Shown here: in pieces, positions 49,817 through 60,433 of the stretch | Layout: each line of letters opens with the position of its first letter | Position numbering within the stretch: the stretch's first letter is position 1 | DNA from: Pseudomonas citronellolis | Lineage (GTDB): Bacteria > Pseudomonadota > Gammaproteobacteria > Pseudomonadales > Pseudomonadaceae | Length of the DNA: 64,000 nt | Assembly (NCBI RefSeq): GCF_029335315.1 | Contig: NZ_JARJLT010000343.1 | Span: 19,544 to 83,543 of the forward strand | Direction of reading: 5' to 3' | The notes under the pieces: model-generated | Database searches by the model: none | What the model saw: the letters and a program-made list of their open reading frames with translations, nothing else | What the model was told of the DNA's origin: nothing | Program-made: the position numbers and the translations under genes

Positions 49817-51808
49817 TCACGGCCCGCGCCCCGGCAAGCGCCAGGGCAACGCGCGGCGCAGGCGCGCGAGGTGTTCGCGCAGCTCGCCGGGGGCGGACGC
49901 GGCGCCGCCGTAGCGCTGGCGCTCGAAGGCCCGTGCATAGGCGGCGATGGCCTCGGCCTGGGCCGGCAGCGCGCGCCCGGCGCGTTCGGCGAAGGCACCC
50001 GGCCCTTCGCCTGCCTGGCGGCGCAGGCCATGGCCGGCGAGCAGGCTCTCGAAGCGTTCGAAGCTGCGCAACTGGGCGTCGCGCACCTGGCGCCAGGGCT
50101 TGAACAGCAGCAGCGCGAGCAACCCCAGGGCCAGGCCGCCGCCGCCCACCAGGATCACCCCGACCCACAGGCTGTCGCTGCTGCCGAACCAGGCGCGCAG
50201 CAGCCCGGCCTGCTGGTCGGCCTGGTAGCCGAGCACCAGGCGCTGCCAGTCGTAGTTGAGGTTGTCCCAGCCCAGGCGCAGCTGGCTGAGCAGGCCGAAG
50301 CCACCGTAGCGCAGGCGCGCGAAGGGCGAATCGGCGAGGAAGCTGCCCTCCTCCTCCAGCGCCGCGCGCAGGCCGCGTTCGATGCGCGAGGGGGCGACCT
50401 GGAAGGTCGGGTCGACGCTGCGCCAGCCGCTGCCCGGCTGCCAGTACTCGACCCAGGCGTGGGCGTCGAACTGGTGCACCAGCAGGTAGTCGCCGGCCGG
50501 GTTGAGCTCGCCGCCCTGGTAGCCGGTGACCACCCGCGCGGGTATGCCGGCGGCGCGCAGGACGAAGGTCATGGCTCCGGCGTAGTGCTCGCAGAAGCCA
50601 CGCCGGGTGTCGAACAGGAAGCCGTCGATGCGCTCCTCGCCGGTGGCCGGCGGGCGCAGGGTGTAGGCGTAGGGCTCATCGTGGAAGTGCCGCAGCACCG
50701 CCTGCACCAGCGCCTCCGGCTGCGCGTAGCGGGTGCGCAGCTCGGCGGCCCAGGCGCGCGTGCGCGGGTTGCCACGCGGCGGCAGTTGCAGGTCGCGGCG
50801 CAGCGTCGTGGCGCTGCTGTCGGGTTCGCGCAGGGCCTGCGGCCAGGAGCGCGCGTGGTACATCAGCACTTCCTGCACCGGGCGCTTGCGCTCCAGGCGG
50901 AAGTCGCTCATCAGCCGCGCATCCTCGGGGCCTTCGCCGGGCACGTCGAGGGCGTACAGCCACGGCCGCGAAGTGGGCTGCATGATCACCTGGTAGCCCA
51001 GCGCCGGGCCCTGCCGCCGCCATTGCGGGGCCTGCTCGGCGCGGCCCTGCCAGGACTGGGTCCAGCGCCGGCCGTCGAAGTTTTCCAGGGTCAGCGCGCG
51101 CCAGTACAGCTGTTCCTGGGGCGGCGGCGCGCCATCGAAGGTGACCCGGAAGGCCAGGTCGGCGGACTGGCTGAGTTCGACGAAGTCGCCCGGCTCCATC
51201 GAGTCGCCGAGCCCGGTGCTGGCCTGGCCGCCGGGCAGCGGCAGCGACCACAGCGGGCCGAGCCGGGGGAACAGCACGAACAGCAGCAGCATCAGCGGCA
51301 GCGCCTGTAACAGCAGGCCGCCGGCCAGGCGCAGGGTGCGCCAGGGGCCTTCGGCGAAGTTGCTCTGCTGCAGGCCGATCAGCGCCGCCAGCAGCGCGGT
51401 GACCGGCAGCAGGCTGAACAGCGCGGCGAGCATGCTGGCGTCGAACAGGTAGCTGGTGGCCACGGCGAAGAAGCCCAGCAGGATCAGCACCAGGGCGTCG
51501 CGGCGGGTCTTGAGTTCCACCAGCTTGATCACGAAGGCGGCGATCAGCAGCACCACGCCGGCGTCCAGGCCGATCAGCGAACCGCGCGACAGCCACACGC
51601 CGACGCCGGCGGCGATCACCAGGGCCAGCTTGGCCAGGCCATTGGGGTAGCCGGCGCGCATGCGGTAGACCTGCACGCGCCAGGCCGCGCAGCCGAGCCA
51701 GAAGCCGACCACCCAGAACGGCAGGTGCGCCAGGTGCGGCAGGATCACCAGGGCCTGGGCCACCAGCAGCCAGGTCAGGGCGATGCGCGGGATCGACTGC
51801 GCGTTCAT
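49817..51808 (-). CDS. tgpA: Transglutaminase-like membrane protein TgpA
   Basis: 663 residues. About five N-terminal transmembrane helices (1-200), a periplasmic transglutaminase-like domain with catalytic Cys in RRGFCEHYAGAM (about residue 405), His in DAHAWVEYW and Asp in VDPTFQ, and a last helix around 550-575 before a cytoplasmic DUF4129-like tail. TgpA is reported essential in P. aeruginosa. Its start overlaps the DUF58 gene by 4 bases (ATGA), so it is the third gene of the MoxR-DUF58-tgpA operon. Confidence 0.93.
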   Translation of the reverse strand: MNAQSIPRIALTWLLVAQALVILPHLAHLPFWVVGFWLGCAAWRVQVYRMRAGYPNGLAKLALVIAAGVGVWLSRGSLIGLDAGVVLLIAAFVIKLVELKTRRDALVLILLGFFAVATSYLFDASMLAALFSLLPVTALLAALIGLQQSNFAEGPWRTLRLAGGLLLQALPLMLLLFVLFPRLGPLWSLPLPGGQASTGLGDSMEPGDFVELSQSADLAFRVTFDGAPPPQEQLYWRALTLENFDGRRWTQSWQGRAEQAPQWRRQGPALGYQVIMQPTSRPWLYALDVPGEGPEDARLMSDFRLERKRPVQEVLMYHARSWPQALREPDSSATTLRRDLQLPPRGNPRTRAWAAELRTRYAQPEALVQAVLRHFHDEPYAYTLRPPATGEERIDGFLFDTRRGFCEHYAGAMTFVLRAAGIPARVVTGYQGGELNPAGDYLLVHQFDAHAWVEYWQPGSGWRSVDPTFQVAPSRIERGLRAALEEEGSFLADSPFARLRYGGFGLLSQLRLGWDNLNYDWQRLVLGYQADQQAGLLRAWFGSSDSLWVGVILVGGGGLALGLLALLLFKPWRQVRDAQLRSFERFESLLAGHGLRRQAGEGPGAFAERAGRALPAQAEAIAAYARAFERQRYGGAASAPGELREHLARLRRALPWRLPGRGP

Positions 51809-52758
51809 GGCCGCTCGCCGAACAGCGCCAGCTCGCGCAGGCAGGCGTCGCGCTGGGCGTCGCCGACGGCCACCGGCAGCAGCACGCCGGGCAGGCGCAG
51901 GCCGAACGGCTGGCCGCGCCGGGACAACTCCAGGACCCAGTGGCAGAGGCACGACAGGCGCGACTCGACGTCACCGCCGAGCAGACCGAAATCCAGCCAC
52001 AGGTCGCGCCCGCTGAGCGCGGCGAAGTCCTTCACCAGCAGGCCCTGGCCACGGGAGTAGGCCTTCCAGTGCAAGCGCCGGCGCGAGTCGCCGCTCTGGT
52101 ATGGGCGCAGGCCCTGGAAATCGTCGGCGCCGCTGCCGACCACCTTCAGGCCCTCGTCGTCCTCGTCGCCGCGGCCGCCTTCCAGCGGCAGGTCGGCGGC
52201 CTGCGGGCGCGGGTAGACCAGCCCGGCCTGGTCGAGGTCGAGCCAGCTCCAGGCCACCAGCAGGCCGAGCGGGAAGCGGCTTTCCACCCGCAGGCGGCCG
52301 GGGCGCAGCCAGCCCCGGCGCTCGGCCGGCAGGGTCAGCAGCAGTTCCTCGGCGCCGTTGGCGCGGACGTCGGCGTACTCCAGTTCGGCTTCCGACCAGC
52401 CCAGGCCGATGGCTCGCCGTTCGCGGCCCTCGCCTTCCAGGCGGACGCGGAAGCAGACCCGCTCGCCGACGAACACCGGCGCCGCGCCCAGGGCGGTCAG
52501 GCGCAGGCCGCCGAGGTTACGGTAGGTGTGCAGGATGGCGACGATGAACAGTGACAGCAGCAGGAAGGTCAGGCCGTAGGCCAGGCTGTTCTGGTAGTTG
52601 ATGGCGGTGAGCAGCAGCAGGATCAGCGCCACGCCGAAGGCCACGCCCTGCCCCGAGGGAATGATGAAGATGCGCCGCTGGTTGAGCTGCAGTGAGGGCG
52701 ACGCCGGGATGCGCCGGGCGATCCAGCTCAGCCACAGCGGGCGGACCTTCACCAGCAT
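51805..52758 (-). CDS. DUF58 protein
   Basis: 317 residues. Two close transmembrane helices (about 38-85), then the DUF58 core with GADDFQGLRPYQSGDSRRRLHWKAY and KDFAALSGRDLWLDF, related to von Willebrand A folds. DUF58 proteins act with MoxR ATPases in envelope or complex assembly. Overlaps tgpA by 4 bases and follows the MoxR gene after 16 bases. Confidence 0.92.
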   Translation of the reverse strand: MLVKVRPLWLSWIARRIPASPSLQLNQRRIFIIPSGQGVAFGVALILLLLTAINYQNSLAYGLTFLLLSLFIVAILHTYRNLGGLRLTALGAAPVFVGERVCFRVRLEGEGRERRAIGLGWSEAELEYADVRANGAEELLLTLPAERRGWLRPGRLRVESRFPLGLLVAWSWLDLDQAGLVYPRPQAADLPLEGGRGDEDDEGLKVVGSGADDFQGLRPYQSGDSRRRLHWKAYSRGQGLLVKDFAALSGRDLWLDFGLLGGDVESRLSCLCHWVLELSRRGQPFGLRLPGVLLPVAVGDAQRDACLRELALFGERP

Positions 52759-52774
52759 GCCGCGGCGCTCCCGC

Positions 52775-53692
52775 TCATAGCGCCGGGACTTCGCGTTGCA
52801 GCCACTGCACCAGGGCGCCGCCGCCGTGCCCGGAGGGGTCGGCCTGGTCGCGCAGGCGGTGCCCGGCCACTGCCGGCAGCACCGCCTGGACGTCCTCGGG
52901 AATGGCGTAGTCGCGCCCGGCGAGCATGGCCCAGGCGCGCGCCGCCGCCAGTAGCGCGAGGCTGCCGCGCGGCGACAGGCCGAGGGCGAAGGCCGGCTGG
53001 CTGCGGGTGGCCTCGGCCAGGCGCAGCACGTAGTCGACCAGGGCGTCGCTGACGAGCACCTTGGGCACCTCGGCCTGCAGCGCGGCCAGCTCGGCGGGCG
53101 TTAGGATCGGCTCCAGGCGCGGCAGCAGGTCGCGGCGCGCCTCGCCCAGCAGCAGCGCCTTCTCCGCCGCGCGCCCCGGGTAGCCGAGGGACAGGCGCAT
53201 GAGGAAGCGGTCGAGCTGGGATTCCGGCAGGGCGAAGGTGCCGCCCTGGGTCACCGGGTTCTGCGTGGCGATCACGAAGAACGGCTCGGGCAACGGCCGG
53301 GTGGCGCCCTCGATGGTCACCTGGCCCTCCTCCATGGCCTCCAGCAGCGCGCTCTGCGCCTTGGGCGTGGCGCGGTTGATCTCGTCGGCCAGCACCAGCT
53401 CGGCGAAGATCGGCCCGGGGTGGAAAACGAACTGCCCGCTGTCCTTGTCGAACACCGAGGTGCCGAGGACGTCGCCGGGCAGCAGGTCGGAGGTGAACTG
53501 GATACGCTGGAAGCTCAGCCCCAGCACCCGCGCCAGGGCGTGGCTGAGGGTGGTCTTGCCCATGCCCGGCAGGTCTTCGATGAGCAGGTGCCCGCGCGCC
53601 AGCAGGCAGGTCAGGGCCAGGCGCACCTGGACCTGCTTGCCCAGCAGGATCCGGTCCACCGCTTCCAGGCATTTCTCCAGCTTGCCGCGCAT
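52775..53692 (-). CDS. MoxR-family AAA+ ATPase
   Basis: 305 residues. Walker A DLPGMGKTTLSHALA, Walker B LVLADEINRATPK, sensor 1 FVIATQNPVTQGGTFALPE, arginine-finger segment LDRFLMR. Chaperone-like ATPase acting on the DUF58 and TgpA partners. Start 53692 (MRGKLEKCLEAVDRILLGKQ) is the family start. First gene of the operon. Confidence 0.93.
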   Translation of the reverse strand: MRGKLEKCLEAVDRILLGKQVQVRLALTCLLARGHLLIEDLPGMGKTTLSHALARVLGLSFQRIQFTSDLLPGDVLGTSVFDKDSGQFVFHPGPIFAELVLADEINRATPKAQSALLEAMEEGQVTIEGATRPLPEPFFVIATQNPVTQGGTFALPESQLDRFLMRLSLGYPGRAAEKALLLGEARRDLLPRLEPILTPAELAALQAEVPKVLVSDALVDYVLRLAEATRSQPAFALGLSPRGSLALLAAARAWAMLAGRDYAIPEDVQAVLPAVAGHRLRDQADPSGHGGGALVQWLQREVPAL

Positions 53693-53786
53693 CCTCACCT
53701 CGTGCCGAGCAGACGAAAGCTTCGATCCTACTGGCCCGCCGCCGCAGCGAACAGGCCGCCCCACCACAAACTGTGACGGCGCCGGC

Positions 53787-54647
53787 TCAACTGGCCAGCA
53801 ACCGCTCCACCAGCCAGCGCGCCGCCGGGCCGAGGCTGCGCTGCCGCGACCAGACCACGTCGACCGCCACGCTGCGCGGCCAGCCGGGCACCTGCAACGG
53901 TTGCAGGCGGCCGTGGGCGAAGCGCTGGTTCATCCAGGTCGGCAGTTCCACCCAGCCGAAGCCGAGCACCGCCATGTCGAGCAGCAGCAGGTAGGTCGGC
54001 GCCGACCAGAAGCGCCCGCCCTGGGGCGGCTCGGCGTCGTCGATGAAGGTATTCAGGCGCAGGTTGCGATGGCCCAGCAGGTCGTTGCGCTCGACCTTCT
54101 CCAGCTGCGCCAGCGGGTGCTCACGACTGACGAACAGCCCGAACTCCGCGCACTCGCCGAGGGTCGCCGAGCCGATGTCCGGCGGGTAGCTCGGCTGCGC
54201 GGCGAGCAGGCCGAGCACGGCGCGGCCCTGGCCGACCAGGTCGATGACGTCGCCGTGCTCGGCGATCAGCCACTCGAACTCGATGTCCGGGAACAGCTGG
54301 TCGATCTCCGCCAGGCGCTTCTCGAAGGGTTCGGACTGGTAGGTATCGGACATCGCCAGGGTCAGCCGCGGCTCCATCCCGGCCGACAGCTGCCCGGCCA
54401 ACTGGCCGAGGCGGTCGTTGGCCATCAGCACTTCCTCGACGCGGCCGAGCAGGGCCTTGCCGGCCTCGGTCAGCTTCGGCTGCCGCGCGCTGCGGTCGAA
54501 CAGCTCCAGGCCCAGGTCGATCTCCAGCCGGGCGATGGCCTCGCTCACGGTCGACTGGCTCTTGCCCAGCTTGCGCGCGGCGGCGCTGAAGGAGCCGAGG
54601 CAGGCGGCCTCGGCGAAAGCCTGGAGGGATTCCGGGGAATATTGCAT
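53787..54647 (-). CDS. LysR-family regulator (AceR-like)
   Basis: 286 residues. Winged helix SLQAFAEAACLGSFSAAARKLGKSQSTVSEAIARLE and effector domain. Divergent from a PACE efflux gene, the arrangement of aceR-aceI in Acinetobacter, where the LysR protein senses the drug. The intergenic palindrome at 54661-54677 is the likely binding site. Position fits PA2879. Confidence 0.9.
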   Translation of the reverse strand: MQYSPESLQAFAEAACLGSFSAAARKLGKSQSTVSEAIARLEIDLGLELFDRSARQPKLTEAGKALLGRVEEVLMANDRLGQLAGQLSAGMEPRLTLAMSDTYQSEPFEKRLAEIDQLFPDIEFEWLIAEHGDVIDLVGQGRAVLGLLAAQPSYPPDIGSATLGECAEFGLFVSREHPLAQLEKVERNDLLGHRNLRLNTFIDDAEPPQGGRFWSAPTYLLLLDMAVLGFGWVELPTWMNQRFAHGRLQPLQVPGWPRSVAVDVVWSRQRSLGPAARWLVERLLAS

Positions 54648-54660
54648 GGGGCGCCTCGTC

Positions 54661-54710
54661 CATCGGTTTAACCGATGCTAGCCAACTTCGAAACAACCCT
54701 TCAACCGATG
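54661..54710. promoter_or_regulatory. Palindromic operator of the LysR/PACE pair
   Basis: CATCGGTT-T-AACCGATG (54661-54677) is a perfect 8+1+8 palindrome, and the half site AACCGATG recurs at 54703-54710. A full site plus a half site is typical of LysR recognition and activation sites. Confidence 0.78.
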
Positions 54711-54761
54711 AGAATAGCCGCCACTCGGCCTGCTTGGGCCCCCACTGCCCGGAGTCACCCC

Positions 54762-55205
54762 ATGAGCCCGCAAAAATCGCTGAAGGAACGGCTGTTCCAC
54801 GCCGTGCTTTTCGAATTCATCGCCCTGGTCATCTGCGCCCCGACCCTGGCCTGGCTGATGGGCCAGCCGCTGGCGCACGTGGGCGCCCTGACGCTGATGT
54901 TCTCGCTGATCGCCACGCTGTGGAACATGGTCTACAACGCCCTGTTCGACCGCGCCCAGCGGCGCATCGGGTTCAGCCGCACGCTGCCGGTGCGGGTGCT
55001 GCACGCCTCGCTGTTCGAACTGGGCCTGATCTTCATGCTGGTGCCGCTGGCGGCCTGGTGGCTGGGCGTGGGCCTGCTCGAGGCATTCATCCTCGATATC
55101 GGCCTGATCCTGTTCTTCCTGCCCTACACCATCGTTTTCAACTGGGTGTACGACGCGCTGCGCGCACGCTGGGTCGAGCAGCCGCGGGAAGCGCTGGCGC
55201 GCTGA
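54762..55205 (+). CDS. PACE-family multidrug efflux transporter
   Basis: 147 residues with four transmembrane helices in two repeats (FEFIALVICAPTLAWLMG and FELGLIFMLVPLAAWWLG). Each repeat carries the acidic membrane residue and the WNMVYNALFD / FNWVYDALR motif of proteobacterial antimicrobial compound efflux proteins. Exports biocides such as chlorhexidine in relatives. Start 54762 after GGAGTC. Position fits PA2880. Confidence 0.92.
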   Translation: MSPQKSLKERLFHAVLFEFIALVICAPTLAWLMGQPLAHVGALTLMFSLIATLWNMVYNALFDRAQRRIGFSRTLPVRVLHASLFELGLIFMLVPLAAWWLGVGLLEAFILDIGLILFFLPYTIVFNWVYDALRARWVEQPREALAR

Positions 55206-55212
55206 GAACGAC

Positions 55213-55258
55213 AGGCAGGGCACGCCCTGCGAAAGATCGCGGGCAGGGCCCGCTACGG
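55213..55258. repeat. REP-type repeat
   Basis: Contains a palindrome GCAGGGC-AC-GCCCTGC and, on the minus strand, GTAGCGGGCCCTGCCCGCGA, a REP variant. Lies between convergent genes. Confidence 0.65.
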
Positions 55259-55276
55259 GATTCTGGAATGGAACGA

Positions 55277-55313
55277 AAAAGGCGGAGCAGGTCACCCTGC
55301 TCCGCCTTTTTCA
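55277..55313. terminator. Bidirectional terminator between the PACE gene and pyrF
   Basis: AAAAGGCGGAGCAG pairs with CTGCTCCGCCTTTT, with A and T runs. Confidence 0.9.
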
Positions 55314-55325
55314 TGCCCGGGCCGG

Positions 55326-56024
55326 TCAGACCAGCGAGGCGACGATCGCGGCCAGCGCCGCGGCCGGGTCGGCGGCCTGGCTGATCGGGCGACCGATCAC
55401 CAGGTAGTCGGAGCCGGCGTCCAGCGCCTGGCGCGGGGTAAGGATGCGGCGCTGGTCGTCCTGGGCGCTGCCGGCCGGGCGGATGCCCGGGGTCACCAGT
55501 TGCAGCGCCGGGTGCGCGGCTTTCAGCGCAGGGGCTTCCTGGGCCGAGCAGACCAGGCCGTCCATGCCGGCCTTCTCGGCCAGGGCGGCAAGCCGCAGCA
55601 CCTGCTCCTGGGGCTCGACGTCCAGGCCGATGCCGGCCAGGTCCTCGCGCTCCATGCTGGTCAGCACGGTCACGCCGATCAGCAGCGGCTTCGGGCCATT
55701 GAAAGCGTCCAGGGTCTCGCGGCAGGCGCTCATCATGCGCAGGCCGCCGGAGGTGTGCACGTTGACCATCCACACGCCCATCTCGGCGGCGGCGCGCACG
55801 GCCATCGCGGTGGTGTTGGGGATGTCGTGGAATTTCAGGTCGAGGAAGACCTCGAAGCCACGCCCGTTGAGGGTCTCGACGATGCCCGCGGCGCAGCTGG
55901 TGAAGAGTTCCTTGCCGACCTTGACCCGGCACAGTTTCGGGTCGAGCTGGTCGGCGAGCGCCAGGGCGGCCTCGCGGGTGGGGTAATCCAGGGCGACGAT
56001 GATCGGGGTCTGGCAGACGGACAT
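55326..56024 (-). CDS. pyrF: Orotidine 5'-phosphate decarboxylase
   Basis: 232 residues. TIM barrel; the catalytic Asp-Lys-Asp set is in [12 protein letters not shown], with N-terminal [19 protein letters not shown] and C-terminal [20 protein letters not shown]. Last step of UMP synthesis. Start 56024 ([14 protein letters not shown]) is standard. Confidence 0.96.
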   Translation of the reverse strand: MSVCQTPIIVALDYPTREAALALADQLDPKLCRVKVGKELFTSCAAGIVETLNGRGFEVFLDLKFHDIPNTTAMAVRAAAEMGVWMVNVHTSGGLRMMSACRETLDAFNGPKPLLIGVTVLTSMEREDLAGIGLDVEPQEQVLRLAALAEKAGMDGLVCSAQEAPALKAAHPALQLVTPGIRPAGSAQDDQRRILTPRQALDAGSDYLVIGRPISQAADPAAALAAIVASLV

Positions 56025-56118
56025 GGGCTCTCTCGCGGGGGGAATCTGAAAACGCCGCGCATTGTCGCAGAAAGCGCCGACGCCGGCAGCCTCCGGCGAC
56101 GCGCTGCCCTCCCCGGCT

Positions 56119-57078
56119 TCAGACGCTCAGACGCTCGCGCAGGCGGCCGAGCATGCCCAGCAGGCTGCCGACCTTTTCCCGCTCGCGCTCCTCGCGCGGC
56201 ACCTCGGCCAGCCGCGCCACCTGTGGCTGCGGTTGCCCGCGCCAGAGCTGGGCCTGCTCGGCGGCGGCCTTCAGGCCCTTCTCGAAGAGGCCACGGCGGA
56301 TCGGCTTGGGCAGGTAGCGGAAGATCTGCGCCTGGTTGATCAACGCCAGCAGGTCCTGGGTATCGCGGAACGGCGTGATCACCAGGCTGAGCAGGCGCGG
56401 ATGGGCCTGGGCCAGGGACTTGAGTAGCGGCGCGGTGTCCTCGCCGGCGAGCTTCAGGTCGCTGACCAGAATGTCGATCGGCTCGGCGTTCAGCCGCACC
56501 AGGGCCTCGGCCAGGTTGCGCGCGCGGTGCAACTGGTGATTGCCGGCGCTGCAGAAGTCACCGACGCAGCTCAGGGTGTCGGCGTCGTCGTCCAGCAGCA
56601 GCACGTTCAGCGGCGCGGCCAGCCGGCTGATGGCCTGGAGGTCGGCCGGCGGCGCCTGGCGCCCGGCGATCTCCGCCGCCTGGCGCAGGGTGAAGGCCAT
56701 TTCCTGCGGGTCCCAGGGCTTGGTCAGGTAGCGGAAGATGCCGCCGTTGTTCAGCGCTTCCACCGCGGCGTCCAGGTCCGAGTAGCCGGTGAGCAGGATG
56801 CGCAGACAGTCCGGGGCGATCTCGCGGGCCTGGGCGAGCAGCTCCGAGCCGCTCATCTGCGGCATGCGCTGGTCGCTCACCAGAATCTGGATCGACTCGC
56901 TGCGCAGGCGCTCCAGGGCACGGCGCGGGTCGGTCTCGGTGAGCACGTCGTAGTGCCGGCGGAACTGCATCGCCAGGCTGCGCAGGATGCGCTCCTCGTC
57001 ATCGACGAAAAGAATGCGGGTCAGCCCGCCGGGCTGGGCCTGGCCGGTCTGCGGCAAGGACTTGAGCGGCTGGATCAT
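56119..57078 (-). CDS. Response regulator with two receiver domains
   Basis: 319 residues. Receiver 1 (about 21-135) has Asp26/27, phospho-acceptor Asp69 ([12 protein letters not shown]) and Lys120 (FRYLTKPW). Receiver 2 (about 157-270) has LLLDDDAD, Asp207 ([11 protein letters not shown]) and Lys258 (FRYLPKPI). There is no DNA-binding or enzymatic output domain; a basic C-terminal tail ends it. Start 57078 follows GGAG and is one base after the kinase stop; a GTG three codons upstream is possible. Partner of the CBS kinase; fits PA2881. Confidence 0.9.
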   Translation of the reverse strand: MIQPLKSLPQTGQAQPGGLTRILFVDDEERILRSLAMQFRRHYDVLTETDPRRALERLRSESIQILVSDQRMPQMSGSELLAQAREIAPDCLRILLTGYSDLDAAVEALNNGGIFRYLTKPWDPQEMAFTLRQAAEIAGRQAPPADLQAISRLAAPLNVLLLDDDADTLSCVGDFCSAGNHQLHRARNLAEALVRLNAEPIDILVSDLKLAGEDTAPLLKSLAQAHPRLLSLVITPFRDTQDLLALINQAQIFRYLPKPIRRGLFEKGLKAAAEQAQLWRGQPQPQVARLAEVPREEREREKVGSLLGMLGRLRERLSV

Positions 57079-57079
57079 G

Positions 57080-58381
<1,302 letters not shown>

Positions 58382-58619
58382 CGACGGACTCCGCTGACTG
58401 AAATGCTCGTCAGTCAACCAGCGCCAGATTGCCATCATGTGACAGCGGTCGCGCTCCACGGGGATTTCATCGAAGCGTCACGCCAGCGCAACAAAGGCCG
58501 GCATCGCCGCCCGAAAATGCACGACGTAGCGCGCCCTTGCACCGCGACGAGGCACGAACGGCCGGCGAACAGTCGCGAAAACGACGCCATCCCCCACTTT
58601 GCGACGCGTTTTCCGGCGC

Positions 58620-58635
58620 TGGCACGGGCACTGCA
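58620..58635 (+). promoter_or_regulatory. Sigma54-type promoter of the ethanolamine permease gene
   Basis: TGGCACG-GGCA-CTGCA matches the sigma54 consensus TGGCACR-N4-TTGCW at every position but one and keeps the -24 GG and -12 GC. It lies 45 bases before the start. Upstream, related GAAAACG and CGTTTTC motifs at about 58576-58615 may be enhancer sites. Confidence 0.75.
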
Positions 58636-58679
58636 CGAATTCCCCGGTCGTGTCGCTGACCCTTCCGGGAGAACCCTCG

Positions 58680-60044
58680 ATGAGCACGCAACTCAAACCC
58701 ACCCTCGGCACCCTGCACCTGTGGGGCATCGCCGTAGGCCTGGTGATTTCCGGTGAATACTTCGGCTGGAGCTACGGCTGGGGCGTGGCCGGCACCCTCG
58801 GTTTCCTGGTCACCACCCTGGTGGTGGCGACCATGTACACCTGCTTCATCTTCAGCTTCACCGAGCTGACCACCGCCATCCCCCACGCCGGCGGCCCCTT
58901 CGCCTACAGCCGCCGCGCCTTCGGCGAGAAGGGCGGGCTGGTGGCCGGGCTGGCCACGCTGATCGAGTTCGTCTTCGCCCCACCGGCCATCGCCATGGCC
59001 ATCGGCGCCTACCTCAACGTCCAGTTCCCCGGCCTCGACCCGCGCCACGCGGCCCTCGGCGCCTACGTGGTGTTCATGACCCTGAACATCCTCGGCGTGA
59101 GCATCGCCGCCACCTTCGAGCTGGTGGTCACCCTCCTCGCGGTGGTCGAGCTGCTGGTGTTCATGGGCGTGGTGGCGCCGGGCTTCAGCTTCAGCAACTT
59201 CGTGCTCAACGGCTGGGCCGGCTCCCAGGGCTTCAGCGGCGAGGCGGTGGGCGGTATCTTCGCCGCGATCCCCTTCGCCATCTGGTTCTTCCTCGCCATC
59301 GAGGGCGCGGCCATGGCCGCCGAGGAAGCCAGGGACCCGAAGCGGACCATTCCCAAGGCCTACGTCAGCGGCATCCTGACCCTGGTGGTGCTGGCCATCG
59401 GGGTGATGCTGTTCGCCGGCGGCGCCGGTGACTGGAAGGCCCTCTCGGGGATCAACGACCCGCTGCCGCAGGCGATGAAGATGGTGGTCGGGGAGAACTC
59501 CGGCTGGCTGCACATGCTGGTATGGATCGGCCTGTTCGGCCTGGTGGCCAGCTTCCACGGCATCATCCTCGGCTACTCGCGGCAGTTCTTCGCCCTGGCC
59601 CGCGCCGGCTACCTGCCGCGCGGCCTGGCCAAGCTGTCGCGCTTCCAGACCCCGCACCGGGCGATCCTCGCCGGCGGCGTGGTGGGTATCGCGGCGATCT
59701 ACAGCGACAGCCTGATCAACCTGCAGGGCATGAGCCTGACCGCCGCGATGATCACCATGAGCGTGTTCGGCGCCATCGTCATGTACATCATGAGCATGCT
59801 CAGCCTGTTCAAGCTGCGCCGCAGCGAGCCGGACCTGGAGCGCAGCTTCCGCGCCCCGGGCTTCCCCCTCGTGCCGGGCATCGCCCTGGCGCTGGCGGCG
59901 CTCTGCCTGGTGGCGATGGTCTGGTACAACCTGACCATCGCGGCGGTCTTCGCCGCCTTCATGGCCGCCGGCTTCCTGTACTTCCAGCTGACCGCCGCGC
60001 ACCGCGCCAGCGCGCCGGCCGACGCCATGCTCACCGGCGCCTGA
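58680..60044 (+). CDS. eat: Ethanolamine permease
   Basis: 454 residues, APC superfamily with about twelve transmembrane helices. N-terminal STQLKPTLGTLHLWGIAVGL, GEYFGWSYGWG and AIEGAAMAAEEARDPKRTIP are typical of ethanolamine/EAT permeases. Start 58680 follows GGGAGAAC. No eutBC (ammonia-lyase) genes are adjacent, so the enzyme genes must be elsewhere or the substrate may differ. The sigma54-type promoter agrees with nitrogen-regulated uptake. Confidence 0.88.
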   Translation: MSTQLKPTLGTLHLWGIAVGLVISGEYFGWSYGWGVAGTLGFLVTTLVVATMYTCFIFSFTELTTAIPHAGGPFAYSRRAFGEKGGLVAGLATLIEFVFAPPAIAMAIGAYLNVQFPGLDPRHAALGAYVVFMTLNILGVSIAATFELVVTLLAVVELLVFMGVVAPGFSFSNFVLNGWAGSQGFSGEAVGGIFAAIPFAIWFFLAIEGAAMAAEEARDPKRTIPKAYVSGILTLVVLAIGVMLFAGGAGDWKALSGINDPLPQAMKMVVGENSGWLHMLVWIGLFGLVASFHGIILGYSRQFFALARAGYLPRGLAKLSRFQTPHRAILAGGVVGIAAIYSDSLINLQGMSLTAAMITMSVFGAIVMYIMSMLSLFKLRRSEPDLERSFRAPGFPLVPGIALALAALCLVAMVWYNLTIAAVFAAFMAAGFLYFQLTAAHRASAPADAMLTGA

Positions 60045-60126
60045 AACACCGGCGCTAGCGGCGCGCGGCGCTGACAAGCCGCGCGCCCGGGTTTATGGTG
60101 AAGGCCTGCCCCCACAGGAGAACGCC

Positions 60127-60300
60127 ATGCCCTGGTACGCCTGGTTGATCATCGCCCTAGCCCTCGGCTCCATCGTCGGCGGCCTGCTGTTGCTGCGCGA
60201 CAGCGCCACCAAGCTGCCGCTGAGCGAGGAACAACTCAAACGCATCCACCAGCGCAACGCCGAAATGGACGCCCAGGACGCCCGCGACGAGCAGCGCTGA
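60127..60300 (+). CDS. Small DUF2897 membrane protein
   Basis: 57 residues. One N-terminal transmembrane helix (WYAWLIIALALGSIVGGLLL) followed by a charged helix (LPLSEEQLKRIHQRNAEMD) and DAQDARDEQR. This is the DUF2897 pattern. Preceded by GGAG. Function unknown. Probably its own short unit after the permease. Confidence 0.85.
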   Translation: MPWYAWLIIALALGSIVGGLLLLRDSATKLPLSEEQLKRIHQRNAEMDAQDARDEQR

Positions 60301-60433
60301 GCCCCTCCCCCGGTGGCGGCCGACGGCGCCGCCACCGTAGTACTGAAGTGCCATTCTCCAGACCATCCCCTGTTCCAGGCGTGGATTAGCGGAGCCGAAT
60401 TGCCTAGACTCCGGCCCGTTGATGGAGAAGACG

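Noticed and set aside
58467..60077. Minus-strand frame of 536 codons
   Set aside because: Antisense of the ethanolamine permease; rich in His, Gly and Glu, with no recognisable domain.
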